Below are positions 52,732 through 62,586 of a stretch of DNA of 64,000 bases, in pieces (the stretch's first letter is position 1; each line of letters opens with the position of its first letter). This DNA is from an uncultured Clostridia bacterium. Lineage in GTDB: Bacteria > Bacillota > Clostridia > TANB77 > CAG-508. The notes under the pieces are model-generated. The model was given only the letters and a program-made list of their open reading frames with translations. It searched no databases and was not told where the DNA came from. The position numbers were made by a program, and so were the translations under genes. The stretch is from positions 1-64,000 of the forward strand of contig CAKOWZ010000003.1 in assembly GCA_934129745.1 (NCBI GenBank). The letters are read 5' to 3'.

Positions 52732-54552
52732 CTATTGAGCTGAATTTCTACGAGCTTCTCTTTCACGAGTTTTACTATCTAATATTACTTTACGTAATCT
52801 AATATTTAATGGTGTTACTTCAACTAATTCATCTTCAGCAATAAATTCGATTGCTTTTTCCAAAGACATTTGAAGTGGTGGAACTAAACGAAGTGCATCA
52901 TCAGAACCTGATGCTCTTGTATTTGTTAAGTGTTTTTCTTTACATACATTAATAGCTATATCTTCATTTCTTGAGTTGATACCAACTATCATTCCTTCAT
53001 ATACTTCAACACCAGCACCTATTAATAATTCTCCTCTTTCTTGAGCATTATATAAACCATATGTTACAGATATTCCTGGCTCAAATGCTACTAAAACACC
53101 TCTTGTTCTTGAAGAAATTTCTCCTTTGTATGGTTCATAACATTCAAAAGTACTATTCATTGTTCCTTCACCTTTTGTATCTGTTAAAAATTCTGTTCTA
53201 TAACCTATAATACCACGTGCTGGAATTTTGAATTCAATTTTTGTATGTCCAATTTCAGCTGGTTCCATATTTACCATTTCAGCTTTACGTCTTCCTAATT
53301 TTTCAATTACTGTTCCAATTGCATCATCTGGTACATTTACAACCAATCTTTCCATTGGTTCACATTTTACTCCATCAATTTCTTTGAAAATAACTTTTGG
53401 ACGAGAAACTAATAATTCAAAACCTTCTCTTCTCATTGTTTCAATTAAAACTGATAAATGTAATTCACCACGTCCACAAACTTCAAAACTATCTGCTGAT
53501 TCTGTTTCTTTAACACGTAAACTTACATTTCTTTCTAATTCTTTAAATAATCTATCACGTATATGTCTTGATGTAATAAATTGTCCTTCTTTACCTGCTA
53601 AAGGTCCATTATTTACACTAAATGTCATAGAAACTGTTGGTTCATCAATATCAACAAATGGAATTTTATCTGGGTTATTTATGTCACAAATTGTATCACC
53701 TATATTAATATCTGAAATTCCTGATAATGCAACTATGTCACCTGCTTGAGCTTCATCAACTTCTGTTTTCTTTAATCCAACATATGTGAATAATTTAGCA
53801 ATTTTACCTTGTGTATTTTTGTCTTGTTTACATATTGCTATTGGCATACCATTTTTTATTGTTCCTCTTTCAATTCTTCCTACAGCAATTCTTCCTAAAT
53901 AATCATCATAATCAATATTTGATACTAATAATTGAGCTGGTCCTTCCATTTCACATTTTGGAGCTTCGATTGTATTGATGATTGTGTCAAAAATACAATG
54001 AACATTATCTGATTCATCTTCTAAATGCATTTTTGCAATACCATTTTTTGCTGATGCATAAATTACCGGAAAATCTAATTGTTCATCAGTTGCATCTAAT
54101 TCAATAAATAATTCTAATACTTGGTCAACAACTTTTAATGGATTTGCTCCAGGTCTATCAATTTTATTTATTACAACAATTGGTTTTAAATTAGCAGCTA
54201 ATGATTTTTTCAAAACTTCTCTTGTTTGAGGCATTGGACCTTCAAAAGCATCTACTAATAGTAAAACACCATCAACTGTACGTAAAACTCTTTCTACTTC
54301 TCCTCCGAAATCAGCATGTCCTGGTGTGTCAACTATATTAATTTTGTAGTCATTATAAATAACTGATGTATTTTTAGAAAGAATTGTAATTCCTCTTTCT
54401 TTTTCCAAATCATTTGAATCCATTACTCTTTCTGCAACTTGTTCATTATCTCTGAATATGTGACTTTGTCTTAAAAGTGCATCAACCAATGTAGTTTTAC
54501 CATGGTCAACGTGTGCGATTATTGCTATGTTTCTTATTTTTTCGTTTCTCAT
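52732..54552 (-). CDS. typA: GTP-binding protein TypA/BipA
   Basis: 606 residues. Translation-factor GTPase: AHVDHGKTTLVDALLRQS, RGITILSKNT, VDTPGHADFGGEVERV, VINKIDRPGANP. C-terminal domains with RGIIGYRTEFLTDTKGEG and the TypA-specific VRPVPPL-like segment DALRLVPPLQMSLEKAIEFI. Binds ribosomes under stress and cold. Starts MRNEKIRNIAIIAHVDHG with GAAGGG upstream. Confidence 0.96.
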   Translation of the reverse strand: MRNEKIRNIAIIAHVDHGKTTLVDALLRQSHIFRDNEQVAERVMDSNDLEKERGITILSKNTSVIYNDYKINIVDTPGHADFGGEVERVLRTVDGVLLLVDAFEGPMPQTREVLKKSLAANLKPIVVINKIDRPGANPLKVVDQVLELFIELDATDEQLDFPVIYASAKNGIAKMHLEDESDNVHCIFDTIINTIEAPKCEMEGPAQLLVSNIDYDDYLGRIAVGRIERGTIKNGMPIAICKQDKNTQGKIAKLFTYVGLKKTEVDEAQAGDIVALSGISDINIGDTICDINNPDKIPFVDIDEPTVSMTFSVNNGPLAGKEGQFITSRHIRDRLFKELERNVSLRVKETESADSFEVCGRGELHLSVLIETMRREGFELLVSRPKVIFKEIDGVKCEPMERLVVNVPDDAIGTVIEKLGRRKAEMVNMEPAEIGHTKIEFKIPARGIIGYRTEFLTDTKGEGTMNSTFECYEPYKGEISSRTRGVLVAFEPGISVTYGLYNAQERGELLIGAGVEVYEGMIVGINSRNEDIAINVCKEKHLTNTRASGSDDALRLVPPLQMSLEKAIEFIAEDELVEVTPLNIRLRKVILDSKTREREARRNSAQ

Positions 54553-54665
54553 TTTTTTATCTTCCCTTCTATTTTCTTTTTATTTATAATACATTTTGGG
54601 ATAGGGCATTTTTGTTTTGTTTTTATGTGTCATATTATGTGCCACCATCCCAATTTTTGTTTAAA

Positions 54666-55775
54666 TTATTTTTCTATTTCTTCATTTTTTTCTTCTTCAA
54701 TTAATTCATTAGAAGTTCCTTCTAATTCTCTAATTGAAAGTTCAACTTTTTTGTTTTCTAAATCAATATTAATTATTTTTGCATTAACTTTTTGCCCTAT
54801 TTTTAGAACTTCTTCAGGTTTTGTAATTCTTTTTTCACTTATTTGTGAAATATGTACTAATCCTTCTATACCTTTGTCTATTGTTACAAATGCTCCAAAT
54901 GGCATTAATTTTGATACTTTAACAGTAACTATATCATTAACTTGATGTTTTTGAACAAATTTATCCCATGGATTTGCTCCTTTTTTATCATATTCAAGTT
55001 TTAGTCTTTTATTTTCTTTGTCAAATTCTTGAACCTTTACTTTGATTTCTTGTCCAACTTTTACAATATCTTCTGGTTTTTTATCTCTTTCCCAAGTCAT
55101 TCCAGAAATATGTAATAATCCTTGAACACCATCTATATCAACAAATGCTCCATATGAGCTTAAACTTGTTACTGTTCCTTTATACATTTTTCCAATTTCA
55201 ATATTATTCCAAAAAGCATCTTCTTTTGCTTTTTTTGCTTCATCTAATAATATTTTTACAGAACCAATAATTTTTCTGTTTTCTTGATCATATTCTGTTA
55301 CTCTAAATGTGATTTCTTTTCCTTTATAATCTTCAATTTTTGCATCTCTTGGAATTGCTGATAATGACATTGGTATAAAGATTCTAATTCCTCTGTAATC
55401 TACAACTAATCCTTTATCACTTACTGATGTAACTTTTTCTGTAAATGTACAATTATTTTTTACTTTACTTTCAAATTCTTGTTTTACTATTTTTGAATTT
55501 GCTTTTTTATGTGATAATAATACATTTCCAACACCATCATTTAATTTGATAACATCAGCTGTAATTCTATCTCCTACTTTAAATAATTTATTTGGGTCAT
55601 CATTTTCATTATATGAAAATTCAGATTTTGGGATTATTCCATCTGCTTTATATCCTAAATCTACAAAGATTTCTCCTTTTGAATTTATATTTACGATATT
55701 TCCTGTAACTGTTTGACCTACTTTAATCTCTTTTAATGTTTGGTTTAATAATTCTTCAAAACTCATATTTTCCAT
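54666..55775 (-). CDS. rpsA: Ribosomal protein S1-like, four S1 domains
   Basis: 369 residues with four S1 RNA-binding repeats: about 15-85 (GQTVTGNIVNINSKGEIFVD), 100-175, 190-260 (GTVTSLSSYGAFVDIDGVQG), 275-345 (VTVKVSKLMPFGAFVTIDKG). Short Firmicute S1 (4 domains instead of 6). Ends in an acidic Glu-rich tail. Lies just downstream of cmk-plsC on the same strand, a common Clostridial order. Confidence 0.93.
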   Translation of the reverse strand: MENMSFEELLNQTLKEIKVGQTVTGNIVNINSKGEIFVDLGYKADGIIPKSEFSYNENDDPNKLFKVGDRITADVIKLNDGVGNVLLSHKKANSKIVKQEFESKVKNNCTFTEKVTSVSDKGLVVDYRGIRIFIPMSLSAIPRDAKIEDYKGKEITFRVTEYDQENRKIIGSVKILLDEAKKAKEDAFWNNIEIGKMYKGTVTSLSSYGAFVDIDGVQGLLHISGMTWERDKKPEDIVKVGQEIKVKVQEFDKENKRLKLEYDKKGANPWDKFVQKHQVNDIVTVKVSKLMPFGAFVTIDKGIEGLVHISQISEKRITKPEEVLKIGQKVNAKIINIDLENKKVELSIRELEGTSNELIEEEKNEEIEK

Positions 55776-55902
55776 AATTTTTTCCTTTCAGTATACATAA
55801 TTTACTTTGTTTAGTATACTTTGTAATTTATTGATTTTCTCAATTTTGGGTGTAAAAAAATTTAAAATTTTTATACACCCTCTAATAGTTCATTATTATA
55901 TA

Positions 55903-57222
55903 TTATTTTTTTATATTTGTCAACATAACAATATTATCCATTATTTCTTTTGTTGCTTGTTCTTGACATTCTTTTTCTTTACCTTTTATTTTATATTTTG
56001 TCATATCAATTGGTTCTCCATAATTGATATAAACTTTACTAAATAATCTGAAACTTCCTGATATTCCAACTGGTAAAACTGGTACTCCTGTTTTTATTGC
56101 TAAATATGCAGCTCCATTTTTTGCTTTTAGATTTTTATCCATTCCATGGCGTGTTCCTTCTGGGAAAATTGCAAGAACTTCACCATTTTTTAATGTTTTT
56201 ATACATCTTTTCATTGCTTCTATATCTTGTGTGTTTCTTTTAATTGGAATTATATCAAATAAATGTTCTAACCATCTTAATATTCCATTTGCTGCTAAAT
56301 CATGTTTTCCAATAAATCTGATTTTTTCTTTGCTTAATAACACTATTGCTGCTGCATCTAGAAAATTTACATGATTTGGGCACATTATATATCCACCTTT
56401 TTGAGCTGCTTTTACTTTATTTTCTTCTCCTATAAATTCTACTCTATAGAATATTCTGTATAATCCTCCTAAAAATCCCTTTATGATTTTTCTTTCAATT
56501 TTTTTCCATTTTGTTTCTGGTCTTTCCCAATAAATTTTTGGTTCTAGTTTTTTTACTTTTTTAGCTTTTTTTATAATTTTTTCTATTTGTTTTATAACTT
56601 GTTTTTGTGTCATATTTGTTGAATCTATTATAATTGCATCATCAGCTTTTTTTAATGCTCCATATTCTTTGTTAATATCTATTTCATCTCTTTTTTTAAG
56701 ATTTTCGAGAACTTCTTCATATGTGCATTCTATATTTTTAGATTTATTTTGTTTATATCTTCTTTTTGCTCTTTCTTCTACATCTGCATCTAGATAGATT
56801 TTTACATCAGCATTTGGAAATACTACTGTTGTTATATCTCTTCCCTCCATAATTATGTCTTGTGATTCAGCCATTTTTCTTTGTAAATCAACTAATTTTG
56901 TTCTTACTTCTTTAATTGCAGATACTTGTGATACTTTTTGATTTACTTCATTTTCTCTTATAATTTTTGACACATCTTCACCATTTAATTTTACTATTTG
57001 ATTGTTTTTTTCTTTGATTAATTCAATATTTATATTATCTAGAATTTCTTTAATTTTTTCTATGTCTGTTAAATCTATATTTTTTCTTATTATTTCTAAT
57101 GCAACACATCTATACATTGCTCCTGTATCTATTGAATTTAATTTCATTTTTTTTGCTATACTACTTGTTATAGTACCTTTTCCACTTCCTGCAGGTCCAT
57201 CAATCGCAACAATAAATCCCAT
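55903..57222 (-). CDS. cmk-plsC: Cytidylate kinase fused to 1-acylglycerol-3-phosphate acyltransferase
   Basis: 439 residues, two enzymes in one. CMP kinase (1-220): FIVAIDGPAGSGKGTITSSI (P-loop), DTGAMYRCVAL, MEGRDITTVVFPNADVKIYL. PlsC acyltransferase (230-439): CPNHVNFLDAAAIVLL (HX4D), FPEGTRHGMDKNLKA (EGTR) and GVPVLPVGI. CMP kinase supplies CDP/CTP, PlsC makes phosphatidic acid, both feed CDP-diacylglycerol synthesis. The fusion has been seen in other Clostridia. Upstream of rpsA. Confidence 0.95.
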   Translation of the reverse strand: MGFIVAIDGPAGSGKGTITSSIAKKMKLNSIDTGAMYRCVALEIIRKNIDLTDIEKIKEILDNINIELIKEKNNQIVKLNGEDVSKIIRENEVNQKVSQVSAIKEVRTKLVDLQRKMAESQDIIMEGRDITTVVFPNADVKIYLDADVEERAKRRYKQNKSKNIECTYEEVLENLKKRDEIDINKEYGALKKADDAIIIDSTNMTQKQVIKQIEKIIKKAKKVKKLEPKIYWERPETKWKKIERKIIKGFLGGLYRIFYRVEFIGEENKVKAAQKGGYIMCPNHVNFLDAAAIVLLSKEKIRFIGKHDLAANGILRWLEHLFDIIPIKRNTQDIEAMKRCIKTLKNGEVLAIFPEGTRHGMDKNLKAKNGAAYLAIKTGVPVLPVGISGSFRLFSKVYINYGEPIDMTKYKIKGKEKECQEQATKEIMDNIVMLTNIKK

Positions 57223-57383
57223 TTTTCTTCCCTCTTTCTTTTTTTATAGAATTTTTATAGAATTAATTATATTTTTTTACTTAATTTTATTTAATTTTAA
57301 CCAAACATTTTTATTTGCTTTTTTCTTTATTGTTTTTTTATGGTCTTTTATATATATAATTCAATTATTAATCACTAACAATT

Positions 57384-58229
57384 TTAAATTTTCATATCTT
57401 TTGGAATATTAATTCCTTTAGCCATAACATCTATTTTAGAAACATTCATAGCTGTAAGTCTTTCAATTTCTTTTTTTGACCTAATTTGAAAACTTTGCAA
57501 AATATCAACAATTTTTTTACCATAATTTACAATTACTTCCATATAAATCTCAACACCTTCATCACCTTTATTTACTCTTGTTCTAACAACTTTGTGGATT
57601 GAAGATTCTTTATTAGCTAAATGTTCAATAATTTGCTTAAACACATTATCTGAAATAGTGAAATTTCCCATATAACTAAATGTAGGTCTTATTATTGATT
57701 TTTCAGCCATATATGGAGCATTTCCTTTTCCTGTTGATTTAAAAATTTGTAATGGATCTAATAAATAACCAGAAAAATCTTTTTTAATTTCAAATGTTGG
57801 AACTGGAATTACATGTTTTCCCTCTGTCACACGAATTCTTCTTGCATTTTCCATTTCGTCCTCTGTTGCAACTTCATTTATATACACTGTTTTACTAATT
57901 TTAGGTAATCCCAAATTTGCAGCAATTTTCTCAACCATTCCATCTGAGGTCCCTAATATCAAAATTGCATCTGGATTATATTTCACAAAAGCATCTTGCA
58001 TTTCTTTTCTTTCATCTTCTTGATAAAATAATGCATGTTTTACAGTTTCCACTTTCGTAGGAGCCTTTTTTGCCGAAGTCCCTGCAATAACTGCATTTCC
58101 CTTAACTAATAATCCATCATCTATTATATATTCTATGTTATTTTCTCCTGCAACCATTTGTGCTCTATAACTTTTTCCTGTCCCTGATGGGCCAACAAAA
58201 GCACATACTCTAATATTGCTAAAATCCAT
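57384..58229 (-). CDS. P-loop ATPase with C-terminal Asp23/Gls24-like domain
   Basis: 281 residues from MDFSNIRV (ribosome site AAAGGAG). The 17-codon longer frame would translate the palindromic repeat at 58249-58279 and is rejected. P-loop GPSGTGKSYRAQMVAG near the N-terminus, then ILILGTSDGMVEKIAANLGL and TEDEMENARRIRVTEGKHVI. The C-terminal 90 residues (NFTISDNVFKQIIEHLANKE, VVRTRVNKGDEGVEIYMEVI) look like an Asp23/Gls24 fold seen in envelope stress proteins. Function unknown; the pairing is notable. Confidence 0.8.
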   Translation of the reverse strand: MDFSNIRVCAFVGPSGTGKSYRAQMVAGENNIEYIIDDGLLVKGNAVIAGTSAKKAPTKVETVKHALFYQEDERKEMQDAFVKYNPDAILILGTSDGMVEKIAANLGLPKISKTVYINEVATEDEMENARRIRVTEGKHVIPVPTFEIKKDFSGYLLDPLQIFKSTGKGNAPYMAEKSIIRPTFSYMGNFTISDNVFKQIIEHLANKESSIHKVVRTRVNKGDEGVEIYMEVIVNYGKKIVDILQSFQIRSKKEIERLTAMNVSKIDVMAKGINIPKDMKI

Positions 58230-58248
58230 ATTTTCTCCTTTCTGTTTT

Positions 58249-58279
58249 TGTGCAACTGGGGACGCGTCCCAATTGCACA
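58249..58279. repeat. GGGACGCGTCCC palindromic repeat, copy 2
   Basis: TGTGCAACTGGGGACG and CGTCCCAATTGCACA, one mismatch. Just ahead of the ribosome site of the ATPase gene, as copy 1 is ahead of plsY. Confidence 0.85.
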
Positions 58280-58283
58280 CATC

Positions 58284-58600
58284 ACTTTTATTTTTCTTTT
58301 GTTAAAATTTTCTATTGTTATTAATATCACATTATTGGTTTAAATTCAAGATATTCGTATGATTTTAAGTGAAACTTATTTTAGACTTTTCTTTTAATAA
58401 CAAAATCAATTCATACACAAAAACTTTTCTTAACTTGGCTATATCAAGGTATATATTTTTTTGATTTTTAAGTTATATTTGAAAAAAATCATCATATTTT
58501 AGTAATGATTAAGATAAAAGTGAAAAAATGTAACAGATATAAGTAGGGTAATGTGTGAGATATTTTTTGACATTTGTCTTGTTAGAGAGGAGATTTTGAA
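58284..58600. other. Divergent intergenic region upstream of asd
   Basis: Holds no gene. TTGACA at about 58567 and a GAGAGGAGAT ribosome site lie before asd; no convincing -10 fits between. No T-box or riboswitch motif was recognised, although lysine/aspartate genes often have one. Confidence 0.5.
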
Positions 58601-59638
58601 ATGAAATATATCAAATTAGCTATAGTAGGTGCTACAGGAGTAGTTGGTCAGAAAATGATTGAAGTATTACAAGAAGAGAATTTGCCAATTAATGAATATG
58701 TTTTTTTTGCATCAAAAAGGTCTGCAGGAAAAACAATAAGATTTGGAAATGATATTTATGTTATAAAAGAATTAACTGAAGTTTCCTTAAAAAGCAATTT
58801 TGATTATGCTTTATTTTCTGCAGGTGGTGACACATCTTTAAAATATGCACCAATTGCAGCTCAAAATGGTTGTGTTGTTATTGATAATAGTAGTGCATTT
58901 AGAATGGATAATAATGTTCCATTAGTTGTTCCAGAAGTAAATCCAAATGATATTAAATGGAATAAAGGAATAATTGCAAATCCAAATTGTTCTACAATTC
59001 AGGCTGTTTGTGCTTTAAAACCACTAGATGATGCATTTTGCATAAAAAGAATTGTATATTCAACATATCAAGCTGTTTCAGGAGCTGGTTCAAAAGGAAT
59101 TCATGATTTAGAAAATGGAATAAAATACTATTATGAAACAAATCAAAATATATATAATGAAGATAATATTGAAAATGATTCATATGAACTAGAAAAATTT
59201 AAATATCCTATTTTTAATAATTGTTTACCTCATATAGATAAATTTTTAGAAAATGGATATACAAAAGAAGAAGAGAAAATGATAAATGAAACTAGGAAAA
59301 TTTTAGGTAAGCCTGATTTGCCTATAACTGCAACTGCTGTAAGGGTTCCTGTTTTTAATTCACATTGTGAAACTATTAATATTGAATTTGAACTAAATTT
59401 TGATATAGATGAAATAGTAAAAATACTTAAAAATTCACCTGGAATAATTGTAAAAGATGAACCTGATTCTGAGATATATGCGATTCCAGAAAATGTTACT
59501 GGACATAATGAAATTTTTGTTAGTCGAATTAGACGTGATTATAGTGTTAAAAGTGGTTTGAATCTTTGGGTTGTTGGCGATAATATTAGAAAAGGTGCTG
59601 CTAGTAATGCTGTTCAAATTTTGAAGATGTTGATTTAA
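58601..59638 (+). CDS. asd: Aspartate-semialdehyde dehydrogenase
   Basis: 345 residues. Reduces aspartyl phosphate for lysine, threonine, methionine and diaminopimelate. Motifs: IVGATGVVGQKMIEVL (NADP loop), FFASKRSAGK, IANPNCSTIQAV (catalytic Cys), STYQAVSGAGSKGI, and VPVFNSHCETINIEF (catalytic His). A single gene on the plus strand between minus-strand neighbours. Confidence 0.96.
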   Translation: MKYIKLAIVGATGVVGQKMIEVLQEENLPINEYVFFASKRSAGKTIRFGNDIYVIKELTEVSLKSNFDYALFSAGGDTSLKYAPIAAQNGCVVIDNSSAFRMDNNVPLVVPEVNPNDIKWNKGIIANPNCSTIQAVCALKPLDDAFCIKRIVYSTYQAVSGAGSKGIHDLENGIKYYYETNQNIYNEDNIENDSYELEKFKYPIFNNCLPHIDKFLENGYTKEEEKMINETRKILGKPDLPITATAVRVPVFNSHCETINIEFELNFDIDEIVKILKNSPGIIVKDEPDSEIYAIPENVTGHNEIFVSRIRRDYSVKSGLNLWVVGDNIRKGAASNAVQILKMLI

Positions 59639-59667
59639 GTGAAAAGTGAAATATTTTTTAATTGTAG

Positions 59668-59744
59668 AAATTTTGAAACATTTGGAGATAGGTTATTTTT
59701 GATAGTAAAACAAAATCGCCCTTTTTACAAATGTTTCAAAATTT
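59668..59744. repeat. AAATGTTTCAAAATTT inverted repeat after asd
   Basis: Arms AAATTTTGAAACATTT (59668-59683) and AAATGTTTCAAAATTT (59729-59744). The right part TCGCCCTTTTTACAAATGTTTC is nearly repeated at 60508-60532. May act as a bidirectional terminator for asd and the convergent gene. Confidence 0.7.
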
Positions 59745-59757
59745 TGTATTTTTTTAT

Positions 59758-60459
59758 CTATATAATACTTGCCACACAAAATACAACTATTTTTATCATA
59801 TAATCAAATAATAATTTAAAATTATAAAACTTTACTCCAATATCATTTAATTCATCATATTTTCCTATTATCAAATCAATATTTTCTTTATTTATTAAAT
59901 CCTCATTATTTTCCATATATTCTTTTGCAACATATCTAGCTTTAATCATTGCATCTGTTTCTATATATGAACGAACAAAATAAAGTGTTATTGACATCAT
60001 TATTAATATAATTGCAAATACTGAAGGTACTGGCAATTTATTAATTACAGCCAAAATTGTAGTTATAATAAAATATAATAAATATACATTAGAAAAAATA
60101 TAATTAAACCATAATAACCTTTTATCTTGTATTGAATGTATACATTCATGTGCTATTGTTTGTACTCTCATAAATGTATCTTTAACATTTGCGATTATGA
60201 TTGTGTTTAATGCGATTATGTAAAAACTTGTTTTTGAGTTTTCATCAGCATGTTTTATTTTTACATTTTCATTTTTTAACATTTTTAAGATATTTTTACA
60301 TATTATCTCATTTTCTGGAAGTGAATTTGTAATCTCTTTTAGTGATTGATTTTCACCTGTTTGCTTGATTTTTTTGATGTTTTTCATATTAAATTTTATT
60401 ATAAATGCTAATAATATTATTGATAATATTCCTGTTATTAAAATAGTAATAAGTTCCAT
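59758..60459 (-). CDS. Membrane zinc metallopeptidase (HExxH)
   Basis: 233 residues. N-terminal helix (1-22), a soluble segment with TIAHECIHSIQDKRLLWFNY (HECIH zinc motif), two or three further helices (about 125-170) and a C-terminal helix. Resembles the YugP-type neutral zinc peptidase family of membrane proteins in Firmicutes, without a third ligand fixed with certainty (ETDA at about 178 is a candidate). Substrate unknown. Precedes a repeat and the ylbF gene. Confidence 0.7.
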   Translation of the reverse strand: MELITILITGILSIILLAFIIKFNMKNIKKIKQTGENQSLKEITNSLPENEIICKNILKMLKNENVKIKHADENSKTSFYIIALNTIIIANVKDTFMRVQTIAHECIHSIQDKRLLWFNYIFSNVYLLYFIITTILAVINKLPVPSVFAIILIMMSITLYFVRSYIETDAMIKARYVAKEYMENNEDLINKENIDLIIGKYDELNDIGVKFYNFKLLFDYMIKIVVFCVASII

Positions 60460-60499
60460 GGTATTTTCCTCCTTTGTCTTTAATTATTGACAAGATAAA

Positions 60500-60540
60500 A
60501 TGGAACATAATTGCCCTGTCTACAAATGTTTCAAAAATAT
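60500..60540. repeat. Half copy of the ACAAATGTTTCA repeat
   Basis: ATTGCCCTGTCTACAAATGTTTCAAAA lies just downstream of the ylbF stop and matches the right part of the unit at 59668-59744. No second arm. Confidence 0.6.
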
Positions 60541-60541
60541 T

Positions 60542-60874
60542 TTACAAAACTTCTTTAATTGCTTCAGCAATTATTTTATTAACATCAGCTACCATTACAT
60601 TAAATTTTACTTCTAAATCAAAATATTCTTTTATATCTTTATTTTCAATTAAAATTGTATATAACTGTTGTAATTTTTGCATTTTTTCTGAATCACCTTC
60701 TCCTTTTTGAATTGCCAAAACTTGTGATTCATATCTGATTTTTTCAAATTCTTCTATTTTAGCTTTTTTCTCAGGATCTTTCATTATTTCATCTTTTGCT
60801 TTTTTATAATTTTTGTATTGTTCAGAATTTTTCATTTCAAATGCTAATTTATTAGCTGTATCATAAACATTCAT
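60542..60874 (-). CDS. YlbF family protein
   Basis: 110 residues, all helical. MNVYDTANKLAFEMKNSEQY, YKKAKDEIMKDPEKKAKIEE and VADVNKIIAEAIKEVL match the YlbF/YmcA small protein family, which acts in RNA processing control with Y-complex partners in Bacillus. No partner genes here. Ribosome site AGGAGAG. Confidence 0.85.
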   Translation of the reverse strand: MNVYDTANKLAFEMKNSEQYKNYKKAKDEIMKDPEKKAKIEEFEKIRYESQVLAIQKGEGDSEKMQKLQQLYTILIENKDIKEYFDLEVKFNVMVADVNKIIAEAIKEVL

Positions 60875-61017
60875 TCTTATCTCTCCTTTTAATTTTTATA
60901 TAGTATCTTTTTATTTGATATCATCTTTATATAATATTTTTTATGATATATTTTTTATATCCTCTCACCTTTTTATATAATTATAAAATGTTTTATTATT
61001 TTATTTATTTTCATTGT

Positions 61018-61066
61018 CTGTCCCAGATTGCTCATATGAGCAATTGGGACGCGTCCCCAATTGCAC
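61018..61066. repeat. GGGACGCGTCCC palindromic repeat, copy 3 (composite)
   Basis: GTCCCAGATTGCTCATATGA and GCAATTGGGAC form one palindrome; it runs on into GCGTCCCCAATTGCACG, the other half of the family core. Lies directly downstream of the glycosyltransferase stop. Confidence 0.8.
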
Positions 61067-61069
61067 GTT

Positions 61070-62362
61070 TTATGCATAAGCATGTTTTTTCTTGAAGTCT
61101 AATAAACGTGTAATTTCTTTTTCTGAGTTTTTTGCTTTTTCTGTTTTTTGGGCATTTTCTTGGGCGATTTCTCTTGCTTGTTTTTCTGCCATTGTTTGGC
61201 AAATTGCTTTTTCATATGTGAAATATGTTTCTTTTGATATTTTATTCCAGTTAAATTCTTGTTTTACTTTAGCTTTTGCATTTTTAGTTATATTATTACA
61301 TAATTGATGATTATATAAAAGTGTTAAAACTGAGTCTGCAATTGAGTTACTGTTTCCTGCATAACTTTTCATTCCATCTACACCATGGTCTACAATTTCA
61401 TTTAGTCCTCCTATGTCTGATACTACTGTTGGAACTCCTGCAAGCATTGATTCTAATGCTACTATTCCAAATGGTTCATATGTGCTTGGGAATACTGCTA
61501 TGTCTGCACATTTGTACATTTTTTTTACTTCTTTTGATGTTAAATATCCTGTAAAATATACTTTGTTTTCTATTCCTAAATTTCTTGCTTGTTCTTTTAG
61601 TTCATCATACATCCCACCTTTTCCACCAATTATTAGTTTTGTGTCATTATATCCATTAATAATTTTTGGCATTGCTGAAATTAGGTGTTGTACTCCTTTT
61701 TCATGTACTAGTCTTCCTATGTATAATATGATTTTTTCATTGTCCATTGCATATTTTCTTCTGAAATCATAATCTCTTTCTATTCCATTAAAATTGTTTA
61801 GATTTACTCCATTTGGTACAACATTTATTTTTTCAAATGGTAATCCAAAAAGTCTTTGTAATTCACATTTCATATAATTACTATTAACTATAACTTCACT
61901 TGCTTCATATGTTAATAGCCATTCTATATCATTTATATATCTTTGGACATCATCATGGATTCCGCTATTTCTTCCTGATTCTGTTGCATGGATTGTTGCT
62001 ACAATTGGTATTTGGAATGCGTCTTTTAATGTTTTTGCTGAATATGTTACAAGCCAATCATGTGCATGGATACAATCAAATGGACCATTTTCTTGTATTA
62101 TTTGAGTGGCTTTTGCTGTTAATGTAAAATTCATTTGCATTATCCAGTCTGTAAAATTATTGGGATGTATCATATAATTTTCTACTCTATACACTTTTAC
62201 TCCATCATCATTTTCAAATTCTGGAACATCACCTTCTTTATAAGTAACTACAGTTACTTCATTTCCATCTTTTACTAATTTTTGTGATAAGTCATGTACT
62301 ACTCGTGCAATTCCTCCTACAATTCTTGGTGGATATTCCCAAGTTAACATTAAAATTTTCAT
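61070..62362 (-). CDS. Glycosyltransferase family 4, glycogen synthase-like
   Basis: 430 residues. GT-B fold: MLTWEYPPRIVGGIARVVHD (N-terminal GGxxxV loop), FDCIHAHDWLV, VVPNGVNLNNF, IGRLVHEKGVQHLISAM and EPFGIVALESMLAGVPTVVS (nucleotide-sugar EX7E motif). This N-terminus is typical of glycogen synthases of the archaeal/GT4 type using a nucleotide-glucose donor. It faces, across a promoter gap, a DUF4912 gene and a GH57 gene, both often linked to glycogen metabolism. A Lys/Glu/Ala tail ends the protein. Confidence 0.88.
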   Translation of the reverse strand: MKILMLTWEYPPRIVGGIARVVHDLSQKLVKDGNEVTVVTYKEGDVPEFENDDGVKVYRVENYMIHPNNFTDWIMQMNFTLTAKATQIIQENGPFDCIHAHDWLVTYSAKTLKDAFQIPIVATIHATESGRNSGIHDDVQRYINDIEWLLTYEASEVIVNSNYMKCELQRLFGLPFEKINVVPNGVNLNNFNGIERDYDFRRKYAMDNEKIILYIGRLVHEKGVQHLISAMPKIINGYNDTKLIIGGKGGMYDELKEQARNLGIENKVYFTGYLTSKEVKKMYKCADIAVFPSTYEPFGIVALESMLAGVPTVVSDIGGLNEIVDHGVDGMKSYAGNSNSIADSVLTLLYNHQLCNNITKNAKAKVKQEFNWNKISKETYFTYEKAICQTMAEKQAREIAQENAQKTEKAKNSEKEITRLLDFKKKHAYA

Positions 62363-62586
62363 TTATCCCCATGCTCCTTTCAAGATTTTCTTTAGTTCAA
62401 ATTTTTCGTGTTTTTAAAGTGTTTTTGCTCTTATTTTCTATAAGTTATTCTATATAAGTTTATTTTAAAAGTCAATACATTTTTTCTACAAATTTTAACA
62501 TATTTTTGCTTTTTTCTATTGTTTTTTTTTGTTTAATGGTATAGTATATAATCAGAAAAATTATTGTCTATACCAAGGAGGAAATT
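62363..62586. promoter_or_regulatory. Divergent promoter region of the glycogen genes
   Basis: No gene. A -10 like TATAGTATATAATC near 62540-62555 and an AAGGAGG site at 62574 serve the rightward DUF4912 gene. The leftward glycosyltransferase starts at 62362. Confidence 0.5.

Noticed and set aside
52661..52735. Promoter or origin-like AT repeats after the orphan gene
   Set aside because: ATTTTATTTTATATC-like repeats are simple sequence with no DnaA boxes nearby.
58230..58280. Longer start for the P-loop/Asp23 gene
   Set aside because: The extra codons are repeat sequence; MDFSNI has its own ribosome site.
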